NCBI GenBank assembly: GCA_030528545.1
Contig: JAUMYR010000058.1
Span: 1,405 to 15,785 of the forward strand
Direction of reading: 5' to 3'
From: Propionibacteriaceae bacterium
Lineage (GTDB): Bacteria; Actinomycetota; Actinomycetes; Propionibacteriales; Propionibacteriaceae
DNA length: 14,381 bases
Shown piece by piece: positions 1-5,960 of the stretch. Position 1 is the first letter of the stretch, and each line of letters begins with the position of its first letter. The translations under genes and the position numbers were made by a program. The notes under the pieces were generated by a model. The model was given only the letters and a program-made list of their open reading frames with translations. It was not told the DNA's origin and did no database searches.

Positions 1-1
1 C

Positions 2-12
2 CGAACTGTTCG
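2..12. promoter_or_regulatory. Inverted repeat upstream of the MarR gene (possible operator)
   Basis: CGAAC-T-GTTCG is a perfect 5+1+5 inverted repeat ending three bases before the ribosome binding site of the MarR-family gene. MarR regulators commonly repress their own promoter by binding a dyad there, so an autoregulatory operator is plausible. The half-sites resemble an actinobacterial LexA box, but the 1-nt spacer is too short for LexA. The window edge hides the promoter, so this is weak evidence. Confidence 0.25.
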
Positions 13-23
13 TGGGAGGGATC

Positions 24-491
24 ATGGACCTTGAGGCGATGTTCCACGACTACGTGGACCGCTTCCGTTCCCTCTTGCCCTCGACTGCCTGGCGCAGGCT
101 CGCCGAAGACCTCGCCAAGAACGACGTCTTGGCCCTGCTTCACCTTCACCGCGTGGGCCCTTCGCGGATGAGCGACCTCGCCGCATACCTGAACACGCCG
201 CTCAACACGGCGACCGGGGTGGTGGCGCGCCTGCAACAGCGTGGCCTGGTGGAACGCCAGCACAGCACCGACGACAAGCGGATCGTGCTGATCTGCCTGA
301 CCGACGAGGGACGCCGCCTCATCACCCGGGGCATCAAGGACGGCATCTCCCTCGTGGGACGCCTCTTCGAGGAACTCACAACCGAGGAAACCGAGGTGTT
401 GCTCAAAGTGATCGACCGCATCCCGAAGCTGCTGTCTGAAGGGTCCGAGCAGCCTAAACCCCGCGCTATCCGCCGCATCCCCATCGACTGA
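24..491 (+). CDS. MarR-family winged-helix transcriptional regulator
   Basis: A 155-residue protein of usual MarR length. A winged helix-turn-helix spans about residues 30-100: the helix-turn-helix lies near 46-73 (SDLAAYLNTPLNTATGVVARL), and the wing near 79-93 carries the conserved DDKR stretch (83-86) followed by LTDEGRRL. The terminal helices would form the dimer interface, as in the family. MarR dimers usually repress nearby genes and are released by a small ligand or by oxidation. The single Cys (about residue 91) is not in a known sensing position. The ATG at 24 is preferred over an in-frame GTG at 12 because GGAGG sits at 15-19. The gene lies 74 nt upstream of the ArsA-like operon in the same direction, so local control of that operon is likely. 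The inducer cannot be told from the sequence. Confidence 0.88.
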   Translation: MDLEAMFHDYVDRFRSLLPSTAWRRLAEDLAKNDVLALLHLHRVGPSRMSDLAAYLNTPLNTATGVVARLQQRGLVERQHSTDDKRIVLICLTDEGRRLITRGIKDGISLVGRLFEELTTEETEVLLKVIDRIPKLLSEGSEQPKPRAIRRIPID

Positions 492-527
492 GGGCCCCTT
501 CGGCCGCGGCGTTCCCACACCCAATAG

Positions 528-554
528 TTCGAGATCCGAATGATTCCCTTAAGG
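528..554. promoter_or_regulatory. Dyad-symmetric sites before the ArsA-like operon (possible operator)
   Basis: The short gap between the MarR gene and the first ArsA-like gene contains TTCG-N5-CGAA at 528-540 and the perfect 8-bp palindrome CCTTAAGG at 547-554. The second abuts the Shine-Dalgarno AAGGAG of the downstream gene. Either could be bound by the MarR-type regulator encoded just upstream. No convincing -35/-10 pair is visible, so the regulator gene may also be cotranscribed with the ATPase genes. Confidence 0.25.
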
Positions 555-565
555 AAGGAGTGCTG

Positions 566-1732
566 ATGGAGAGGATGATCCTGCTGACCGGAAAGGGCGG
601 GGTCGGGAAAACCTCGCTGGCGGCAGCTCATGCCGTCGCCTCGGCGCGTGAGGGCCGTCGCACACTCCTGGCGAGCATGGACGCGGCGCACAATCTCGCG
701 GACCTGTTCCAGTGCCCGCCCGCCCCACATCCCACCGAGGTGGCACCCAACCTGGACATCACCGAAGTGGATGCCAACCGCGTCGCCGAGGAGGAGTTCG
801 CGGAGATGAGCGCCGCCCTGTCGCGGCTCATCACGCAGGCCGACGACGGCCAGGTGGTGGACCTGCCGGGCTTCGATCCGCTGTTCTTCCTACTCAGGGT
901 GCACCAGCTCGCCGAGACCGGGGGCTACGACCGAATTGTCCTCGACCTCGCCCCCACCGGCGAGACCCTGTCGCTGCTTCAGCTGCCCGAGTTGCTCACC
1001 TGGTGGATGGAGCGGGTCTTCCCTCTGGAGAAGCTGGCGGTGCGGGCGCTGCGTCCCCTAGTCAAGGGCGTGTGGCAGATCGAGCTCCCCAACGCCCGCG
1101 CCATGAACGACATCGAACGCCTCTACCAGCGCCTCCACCAGGTGCAAAAACTCCTGAAGGACCCGGCCATCACCTCGGTCAGGCTGGTCACGCTGGCCGA
1201 GCGCATGGTGCTGGAGGAGACCCGCCGCAGCTATGTCTACCTCAATCTGTTCGGCTATTTCGTCGATCACGTCTTCGTCAACGGCCTGTACCCCGAGCAG
1301 CGAGTGGACGCTTTCTTCAGCACCTGGCTGGGACACCAGCGCCAGCACCTCGCCGAGGTCGAGGCAGCGTTCGGTCACCTTCCCATCACCCGCGTCACCC
1401 GTTTCCCCGCCGACCTCAGCGGCCTGGACGACGTCACCCGCCTAGCCGACCTCGCCATCAATGCCAAGGCCTTCGACGTCATCGAGGGCCTCGCGCACGA
1501 ACGCTACGTCCGTGCCGAGGATGGCTACGACCTAGAACTGCCTCTTCCCGGCATCCGCTCCGGGGACGCCAAGCTGAGCCTGAGCGCGGCCGACCTCGCC
1601 GTCCGCATCGGCAACGTCCAGCGCAACATCGCCCTGCCCGGCACCCTCCACGACCATGACATCACCGGAGCCAGGCTTCGCGACGGCGTCCTGACCATCC
1701 ATTTCCGCCCCACCCAGGAGGTCTCATCATGA
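566..1732 (+). CDS. ArsA/Get3-family ATPase with C-terminal Hsp20-like domain (first of a pair)
   Basis: A 388-residue soluble ATPase of the ArsA/Get3 (SIMIBI) class. The deviant Walker A GKGGVGKTS is at 9-17. Switch I is at 38-44 and reads MDAAHNL, where the family usually has TDPAHSL. Switch II LDLAPTGET is at 126-134. The adenine-loop region VTLAERMVLEETRR follows. The last ~68 residues (321-388) form the Hsp20-like beta domain found at the end of many bacterial ArsA-like proteins. There is one Cys only, so neither the arsenite-binding cysteines of ArsA nor the CxxC zinc clasp of Get3 is present. ATG 566 is chosen because AAGGAG ends 5 nt upstream; an in-frame GTG at 560 overlaps that site. 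It is one half of a tandem pair with the gene at 1944 and may form a heterodimer with it. The client is unknown; a chaperone or targeting role is inferred. Confidence 0.85.
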   Translation: MERMILLTGKGGVGKTSLAAAHAVASAREGRRTLLASMDAAHNLADLFQCPPAPHPTEVAPNLDITEVDANRVAEEEFAEMSAALSRLITQADDGQVVDLPGFDPLFFLLRVHQLAETGGYDRIVLDLAPTGETLSLLQLPELLTWWMERVFPLEKLAVRALRPLVKGVWQIELPNARAMNDIERLYQRLHQVQKLLKDPAITSVRLVTLAERMVLEETRRSYVYLNLFGYFVDHVFVNGLYPEQRVDAFFSTWLGHQRQHLAEVEAAFGHLPITRVTRFPADLSGLDDVTRLADLAINAKAFDVIEGLAHERYVRAEDGYDLELPLPGIRSGDAKLSLSAADLAVRIGNVQRNIALPGTLHDHDITGARLRDGVLTIHFRPTQEVSS

Positions 1733-1941
1733 ACCGCGAGTTCGTCATCCATCTCGTCAAGGCCCGCCGTCACCTGCGCGAGGCGGCGTTCAGCCTCGTC
1801 CCGCCAGGACCGCGGGAGCGGCTGCGCGTCATCGACCGCGAGTGGCGGGCGCTCATCGCCGAATGTCTGAGTGGCCGCAGCCCCAAGCCCGGCGAGCCCA
1901 CCCCCCCGGCCGGCCCCCGGCGCATCGACATCGAGGAGTAG
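1729..1941 (+). CDS. Small hypothetical protein between two ArsA-like ATPases
   Basis: A 70-residue protein whose family I do not recognise. The start overlaps the upstream stop in ATGA, with AGGAGG at 1716-1721 seven bases before it. The stop lies two bases before the next ATG, so it is translationally coupled on both sides and almost certainly real. Residues 1-50 are rich in Arg, Glu and Leu and look like two amphipathic helices (HLVKARRHLREAAFSLV, then a second helix with REWRALIAECL). The last 20 residues are Pro-rich and probably disordered. There is no signal peptide, membrane segment or cysteine pair. Its position suggests a small partner or adaptor of the two ATPases; that is inference from context only. 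Confidence 0.72.
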   Translation: MNREFVIHLVKARRHLREAAFSLVPPGPRERLRVIDREWRALIAECLSGRSPKPGEPTPPAGPRRIDIEE

Positions 1942-1943
1942 CC

Positions 1944-3104
1944 ATGCGGGTCATCCTCTATACCGGCAAGGGCGGAGTCGGGAAGACCACCGTCGCCGCG
2001 GCCACGGCCCTCCACCTCGCGGACCGGGGACGCCGGGTACTCATCATGAGCACCGACCCCGCCCACTCACTGGGCGACGCCCTCGGCCTGTCACTGAGCA
2101 ACGAGCCCACCCCCGTCGCTCCCCGGCTGGACGCCCTAGAGATCGACGCCCTCGCCGAGAACGACAAGGCCTGGGCCAACCTGCGCGAATACCTCGGGCG
2201 GGTGCTGATGCGGGGCCAGGAGATGTCGCTGGCCACCGAGGAGATGCTGCTCCTGCCCGGGCTTGGGGACCTGTTCAGCCTCCTGCGGGTCCTCGACCAT
2301 GCGGCGTCCGGACGCTACGACGTGCTGGTCGTAGACTGCGCCCCGACGGGAGAGACCATGTCGCTCCTGAAGTACCCCGAGCGCTTGGACCAGCTATTCC
2401 GCACCGCGCTGCCGACGAAGCGAGCCCTGGTGAAGGTGCTCGGGCGGCCCTTCGAGAAGCTGACCCACATCCCGATGCCCGAGGACCGCCTCTTCGACGA
2501 CGTCCTCAGCCTGCTGGACCGGCTGACCCGGCTCGGCGCCCTGCTGCGCGACGGCGACGTCACGACGCTCAGGCTCGTCACCACCCCGGAGCGGGTGGTC
2601 GTCGCCGAGACCCGCCGCGCCCACACCTGGCTCACGATGTACGGGTTCACCGTCGACGCGGTGGTCCTCAACCGGATCTACCCCCAGGCCGCGCTCGGCG
2701 GATACTTCGCGCCCTGGGCCAGCACCCAGGATCTGGGGATCCGGCGGGTAGAGGAGAGCTTCGCCCACCTGCCGATCTACCGCCTATCGCTCCAGGACCA
2801 GGAGATCGTGGGCCACGGTGCCCTGCGCGGCCTGGCCGAGCACATCTACAGCGATTCGGACCCTGCCACGATCAGTTTCCGGGGCGACTATATGCGTATC
2901 GAACGTAGTGGGGACGCGATGCGGCTGCACCTGAGCCTCCCCTATGCCGACAGATCAGAACTCGATCTGCGGCAGGACGGATGCGACCTGCTCCTGGCCC
3001 ACCGCAACGAACACCGCCGCATCGCCCTGCCGGACGCTCTGGCGGGCCGCCAGGTTAGGCGAGCCCAGTTCCTCGACGGGGAACTGGTCCTCACCATGGA
3101 GTGA
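1944..3104 (+). CDS. ArsA/Get3-family ATPase with C-terminal Hsp20-like domain (second of a pair)
   Basis: A 386-residue paralogue of the ATPase at 566, with canonical motifs. Walker A GKGGVGKTT is at 8-16, switch I STDPAHS at 36-42 and switch II VVDCAPTGET around 129-138. The adenine-loop region RLVTTPERVVVAETRR is also present. The C-terminal segment after about residue 310 is a second Hsp20-like domain (RGDYMRIERS, then LHLSLPYADRSELDL). The few cysteines are scattered, so no arsenite or zinc site is seen. The start at ATG 1944 lies two bases after the small gene's stop and gives a protein beginning directly with the P-loop strand; GAGGAG just upstream serves as ribosome binding site. It probably works with the first ATPase as a heteromeric machine. 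A comparable tandem Get3-like pair exists in mycobacteria. Confidence 0.87.
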   Translation: MRVILYTGKGGVGKTTVAAATALHLADRGRRVLIMSTDPAHSLGDALGLSLSNEPTPVAPRLDALEIDALAENDKAWANLREYLGRVLMRGQEMSLATEEMLLLPGLGDLFSLLRVLDHAASGRYDVLVVDCAPTGETMSLLKYPERLDQLFRTALPTKRALVKVLGRPFEKLTHIPMPEDRLFDDVLSLLDRLTRLGALLRDGDVTTLRLVTTPERVVVAETRRAHTWLTMYGFTVDAVVLNRIYPQAALGGYFAPWASTQDLGIRRVEESFAHLPIYRLSLQDQEIVGHGALRGLAEHIYSDSDPATISFRGDYMRIERSGDAMRLHLSLPYADRSELDLRQDGCDLLLAHRNEHRRIALPDALAGRQVRRAQFLDGELVLTME

Positions 3105-3445
3105 CCGCACCGCGCCATCGTCTCCGTTCGGGGTCCCTATCCGTCGTCCTACAGGTGTCGCGGTCGAAGAACAATCCCGGCCCCACCACCGTCTCCTTTT
3201 CAACAGGAGCCCGGACACATGCCCCACGGCGCATCGCGCGTCCCCAGGCCCCTAATCAGGCCGCGTCAGCGGAACGCGCCCGCGGTATGCGGGTAACCCC
3301 ACCGTGCGACAACGGGGTGCGCTCGTCGGTCGCCGCCGGGCGCAGGGCTGTTCGCTTGACAGCGTCGACGGAGCCCAACACCCCCGCCTGACCCGGACCC
3401 AAGCGAGCCCTCCTTGGCCACCATCGGTCGGCCCGGCAGCCCGGA
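3105..3445. other. Non-coding gap between the ArsA-like operon and rloB
   Basis: This is the convergent gap between the ATPase operon and the minus-strand rloB. No open frame here has a credible start, ribosome binding site or family resemblance. Small hairpins are visible, notably CCCGC-GGTAT-GCGGG at 3279-3293 and ACCCC/GGGGT arms at 3296-3300 and 3314-3318. They may help end transcription from one or both sides, but neither has a U-tract. No integrase, direct-repeat boundary or tRNA fragment that would mark a mobile island is seen. Confidence 0.5.
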
Positions 3446-4036
3446 TCACGCCAGGCCGAGGCTACGCACCAGGTGCGGCATGGCTGTCGATGGGCATGGT
3501 CCCAGCGTGTTGGGTTCGGGCAACGGGACGCCTTTGAGGCGCGACCGCTCGCAGGCCTCCGGAATCTTGTCCCAGGGGAAGTTACTGGGCAGTTCCTTCT
3601 GCTTCTCCTTGATGAGGCCGGTGACTTTCCGGTAACGCTCCTGAGCTTGATTCTGGGTCTGAAAGTTGCCCACCTGCTCGTAGTGCGCGATCAGCCAGAC
3701 CTCGAAGCACGGGACCGAGACCACCCCCACCACCGACTGCCGCCGGGTGCTCAGCCTCTTACACTCGCCCAGGAAAGAGGCCCGGTCCTTCCCGTCCTGG
3801 TCGACCACGATCCACACCTCGTCGTAATCGCCACCGACATCCCGACCAACCTTGCCGACCACGGTCATCGGCTCGCCCGGGATCGACCTGGCATCCACCG
3901 AAAGTGTCTCGTCTTGCTGAACCAACTTGCGTAACTTCGCCAGGTATGTCCGCTCGGTTCGCTGTCCGTTCGTAACCAGCAGAATGGTGCGCCGGGGTTT
4001 CCGGCGACCATGAGTACGGCGGAGTTCCTTGCCCAC
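3446..4036 (-). CDS. rloB: RloB-family TOPRIM-like protein (defence partner of RloA)
   Basis: A 196-residue protein matching the RloB family in layout. A basic N-terminus (RRTHGRRKPRR) leads into the first strand, ILLVTNGQRTERTYL (18-32). The TOPRIM-like DxD follows in DEVWIVVDQD (D79, D81), then the family motif PCFEVWLIAHYE (109-120). RloB is thought to be the nuclease-like effector of RloA, by analogy with OLD and PARIS systems. Residue 23 is Asn where the TOPRIM glutamate (EG-x-x-TE) is expected, which may alter or abolish metal-dependent cleavage. The start is a GTG six bases after the rloA stop; GGAGGG within the end of rloA lies 11 nt upstream, so translation is probably coupled. It acts in the cytoplasm. 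The family call is firm; the activity is not established. Confidence 0.82.
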   Translation of the reverse strand: MGKELRRTHGRRKPRRTILLVTNGQRTERTYLAKLRKLVQQDETLSVDARSIPGEPMTVVGKVGRDVGGDYDEVWIVVDQDGKDRASFLGECKRLSTRRQSVVGVVSVPCFEVWLIAHYEQVGNFQTQNQAQERYRKVTGLIKEKQKELPSNFPWDKIPEACERSRLKGVPLPEPNTLGPCPSTAMPHLVRSLGLA

Positions 4037-4042
4037 CTAGAG

Positions 4043-5356
4043 TCACGCCCTCCACGAGTCGCCGGGCCCGCCGTCCCGCAGCGCCGACAGGTCTACCCTG
4101 GGCAGGGCGCCGAACCGGCCGGAGAGGTAACGCTTCTGCTCGTTATTACCTGGCCTGGTGTCGAAGGCATCCAGCGGATACAGCTCGCTTTCCCCGTATT
4201 CGTTCTTGCTGGTGAACCACGCCTCTCCCGGCTCCAGCAGCCGGACGGGAGTGTTGCCGAGCAGCGAGGTGTCGTGGCTGGTGAACAGCAGCTGGGCTCC
4301 GGTCTGGTTGAACTCGGCGCTTTGGAACAGCTCGATGAGGGCCGCGGTCAGGCTAGGGTGCAGGCTGGCGTCCAGTTCGTCGACGAGCAGCAGCCGCCCG
4401 TTCCACAAGGCATCCAGGGCCGGACCCATGCTGGACAGCCAGGTGATCGTCCCCTGGCTCTGGGCGGCCAGCCCGAGCTCGGCCTCCCCGCCGCGACCGG
4501 CGTGGGTGAACACCAGAGACCGGCGAAGCTGGGCCAGGAGTTCCTCTGGAAGCTCCACGACCTCGTCCTCGGCCTTAAGGTTCAGAGCGCGCCGCGCGCC
4601 ATCAAGAATCTGTTGGGGCACCTCTTCCTCCCGCACCTCCACGTGCCGGATACCCAGGTCGGCCATCTGGACAATGGCGTTAACACAGGCCTCCCAGCGA
4701 TCGGGTTTCTCGAGCATCTGGGACATTACCCAGCGGAGCCGAGCCCCCCGGTCTGCCTCCTTGTGGCTCACGAGGCGGATCGCAGGGCCGTTCGCGAGGC
4801 CCTTGGCGACCGGGTTCAGCGTCTTGTGCTCGTAACGGTGCGCCATCGCAAGGTATAGATCGCCCGACGTCGTGATCTTGCGCACCTCGGCGCTCGGCCC
4901 GCTGAGCCCGCCCCCGGTCTTGAGCACGACCTCACCGCCCTCGTGCTGCTGCGTCCGGGTGAACAGGTGCCGCCGCGACCCCTGCGGGTAGGAATGCAGG
5001 GACTCCTGCCCGATCCCCCACGGGTGGGCCACGACCTGATAGTGATAACGGACGCCCTCACGGGTGAAGTTCACGTCATAGCGGGTCGGTTGGGACTCCC
5101 CACTCTCGCTCAGCAGGTGGGGGTGATAGAGCGGGGCGCCGGGGCGGGCCACGGCTTTCGACAAGGCCGCCACCGCGTCCAGCAGGGTGGATTTGCCCGA
5201 CGCGTTCGGCCCGTAGATCCCGGCTACCCGGTAGGTCACCTCGATCCATGACTGCCCGGCCCGGGGAACGTTCGTCTTGAGGCTCGGCCTGACGAAGGAC
5301 AGCTGTGCCTCGTCGGCGAAACACCGGAAGTTCGTGACGGCGAAGTCGAGCAACAT
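4043..5356 (-). CDS. rloA: RloA-family AAA/ABC-type ATPase (predicted anti-phage defence)
   Basis: A 437-residue SMC/ABC-like ATPase of the COG1106 (RloA) type. It begins MLLDFAVTNFRCFADEA, the usual opening of this group. Walker A GPNASGKST is at 49-57, Walker B LLLVDELDASLHP near 322-334 and the switch histidine in TSHD at H361. The C-terminal YLSGRFGALP (about 410-419) is characteristic. Its partner rloB follows 6 nt downstream. RloA/RloB were first named as genes inside restriction-modification loci, and by analogy with OLD, Gabija and PARIS the ATPase probably senses infection and licenses the TOPRIM partner. No restriction genes are in this window. ATG 5356 is chosen because homologues begin there; an in-frame ATG at 5419 would add 21 unlikely residues. 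The ribosome binding site is poor. Confidence 0.85.
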   Translation of the reverse strand: MLLDFAVTNFRCFADEAQLSFVRPSLKTNVPRAGQSWIEVTYRVAGIYGPNASGKSTLLDAVAALSKAVARPGAPLYHPHLLSESGESQPTRYDVNFTREGVRYHYQVVAHPWGIGQESLHSYPQGSRRHLFTRTQQHEGGEVVLKTGGGLSGPSAEVRKITTSGDLYLAMAHRYEHKTLNPVAKGLANGPAIRLVSHKEADRGARLRWVMSQMLEKPDRWEACVNAIVQMADLGIRHVEVREEEVPQQILDGARRALNLKAEDEVVELPEELLAQLRRSLVFTHAGRGGEAELGLAAQSQGTITWLSSMGPALDALWNGRLLLVDELDASLHPSLTAALIELFQSAEFNQTGAQLLFTSHDTSLLGNTPVRLLEPGEAWFTSKNEYGESELYPLDAFDTRPGNNEQKRYLSGRFGALPRVDLSALRDGGPGDSWRA

Positions 5357-5369
5357 AGGCCTACCGTAA

Positions 5370-5415
5370 CTCCAAAACCAGTTTCTGGGAATATTTTTCC
5401 TAAAACAGTCACAAT
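5370..5415 (-). promoter_or_regulatory. AT-rich upstream region of rloAB (candidate promoter)
   Basis: An unusually AT-rich patch in a GC-rich window, just upstream of rloA in the divergent gap with rpsF. Read on the minus strand it contains TTGTGA followed 15 nt later by TATTCC, a passable but imperfect sigma-70-like pair. It is the best candidate for the rloAB promoter. AT-richness alone also fits acquired DNA or silencing by a nucleoid protein. Confidence 0.3.
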
Positions 5416-5490
5416 GCAAGCCCTCCGGGTCGCCGTTGGGTCAGGCCCGGCCCGACTCGCCACGGCTGCCCCGCTCGGGTAAACTCGACG

Positions 5491-5514
5491 CTTGGTCACC
5501 ACCGGGTGGCCAAG
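5491..5514 (+). promoter_or_regulatory. Hairpin in the rpsF leader
   Basis: CTTGGTCACC (5491-5500), loop ACCG, GGTGGCCAAG (5505-5514): a 10-bp stem with one T-G wobble and a 4-nt loop. It lies 63 nt upstream of the rpsF start and just upstream of the SD-sequestering element, so it is probably part of the same mRNA leader. A TAAACT hexamer at 5480-5485 could be the -10 of the operon promoter, but no good -35 is seen. Confidence 0.5.
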
Positions 5515-5521
5515 CATTTGC

Positions 5522-5566
5522 CCTCCTGCCAGACGAGAGTCGTCTGGCCGTACAGACCGAAGGAGG
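5522..5566 (+). promoter_or_regulatory. Predicted S6:S18-type autoregulatory mRNA leader of rpsF
   Basis: CCTCCT (5522-5527) is complementary to AGGAGG (5561-5566), the Shine-Dalgarno sequence of rpsF. It encloses a strong hairpin, GCCAGACGA / TCGTCTGGC (5528-5536 and 5540-5548, 9 bp, loop GAG). On the 3' side between the two helices lie CCG trinucleotides (5548-5550 and 5557-5559). A leader of this design, with a conserved CCG in an internal loop and a helix over or near the ribosome site, is bound by the S6:S18 complex in many bacteria to shut down its own synthesis. The pairing is seen directly; assignment to that motif is inference. Confidence 0.6.
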
Positions 5567-5577
5567 AAGCAGGCAGT

Positions 5578-5865
5578 ATGCGCAAGTACGAAATCATGCT
5601 CATCATCGACCCGAGCGTCGATGAGCGCCAGGTGCCGGCGATGGTCGACAAGCACCTGCTGACGATCACCAACGCGGGCGGCACGGTCGACAACATCGAC
5701 ATCTGGGGACGCCGCAAGCTCGCTTACGACATTCAGAAGAAGTCGGAAGGCATCTACGTCGTCGTGAACCTGACCTCGGCCCCGGCCGACGTCGCCGAAC
5801 TCGACCGTCTGCTGACGATCGACGAGAAGGTCATGCGGACGAAGGTGCTGCGCACCGACGTCTGA
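5578..5865 (+). CDS. rpsF: Small ribosomal subunit protein bS6
   Basis: A 95-residue bS6, the usual actinobacterial length. It opens MRKYEIMLIIDPSVDE and contains the conserved GRRKLAYDIQKKSEGIYVVV segment of the beta-alpha-beta fold. S6 binds S18 on the platform of the 30S subunit. The ATG at 5578 gives the canonical N-terminus; AGGAGG ends 11 nt upstream, a rather long gap, with AGG closer in as an alternative. It heads the rpsF-ssb-rpsR-rplI operon, and its leader can fold to hide the ribosome site. Confidence 0.97.
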   Translation: MRKYEIMLIIDPSVDERQVPAMVDKHLLTITNAGGTVDNIDIWGRRKLAYDIQKKSEGIYVVVNLTSAPADVAELDRLLTIDEKVMRTKVLRTDV

Positions 5866-5866
5866 G

Positions 5867-5875
5867 TTATCCACA
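5867..5875 (+). promoter_or_regulatory. Consensus DnaA box between rpsF and ssb
   Basis: TTATCCACA, an exact match to the strongest DnaA box consensus, begins one base after the rpsF stop codon and 86 nt upstream of the ssb gap end. A single box could let DnaA modulate ssb-rpsR-rplI transcription. It may also reflect closeness to the replication origin, since this operon lies near oriC in several actinobacteria. No cluster of boxes or AT-rich unwinding element is present, so this is not oriC. Confidence 0.5.
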
Positions 5876-5930
5876 CCTTCTGATTCCGCGGCGGTCGTGC
5901 TACCCCCACGGACCAGAATGAGGATGACGA

Positions 5931-5944
5931 GTCTTAGCTAAGAC
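5931..5944. promoter_or_regulatory. 14-bp perfect palindrome upstream of ssb (possible operator)
   Basis: GTCTTAGCTAAGAC is fully self-complementary and ends 16 bases before the ssb start, just ahead of its ribosome binding site GGAG (5951-5954). With no loop bases it would make a poor RNA hairpin, so a dimeric DNA-binding protein is the more natural reading. It does not match the actinobacterial LexA box. Confidence 0.4.
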
Positions 5945-5960
5945 CGATACGGAGAACATC

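Noticed and set aside
2..12. LexA (SOS) box upstream of the MarR gene
   Set aside because: The half-sites CGAAC/GTTCG fit, but the spacer is 1 nt where the actinobacterial LexA box needs 4.
566..3104. Arsenical resistance operon
   Set aside because: The ATPases are ArsA-like but lack the arsenite-binding cysteines, and no arsR, arsB/acr3, arsC or arsD gene is adjacent.
3105..3445. Mobile-island boundary beside rloAB
   Set aside because: No integrase, transposase, terminal inverted repeats or flanking direct repeats could be found on either side of rloAB.
4010..4858. Long plus-strand open frame opposite rloA
   Set aside because: Its product has no family resemblance and biased composition, while the minus strand encodes a clear RloA with all ATPase motifs. 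It is a by-product of high GC.
5867..5944. Replication origin
   Set aside because: Only one DnaA box is seen, with no cluster and no AT-rich unwinding region, inside a ribosomal-protein operon.
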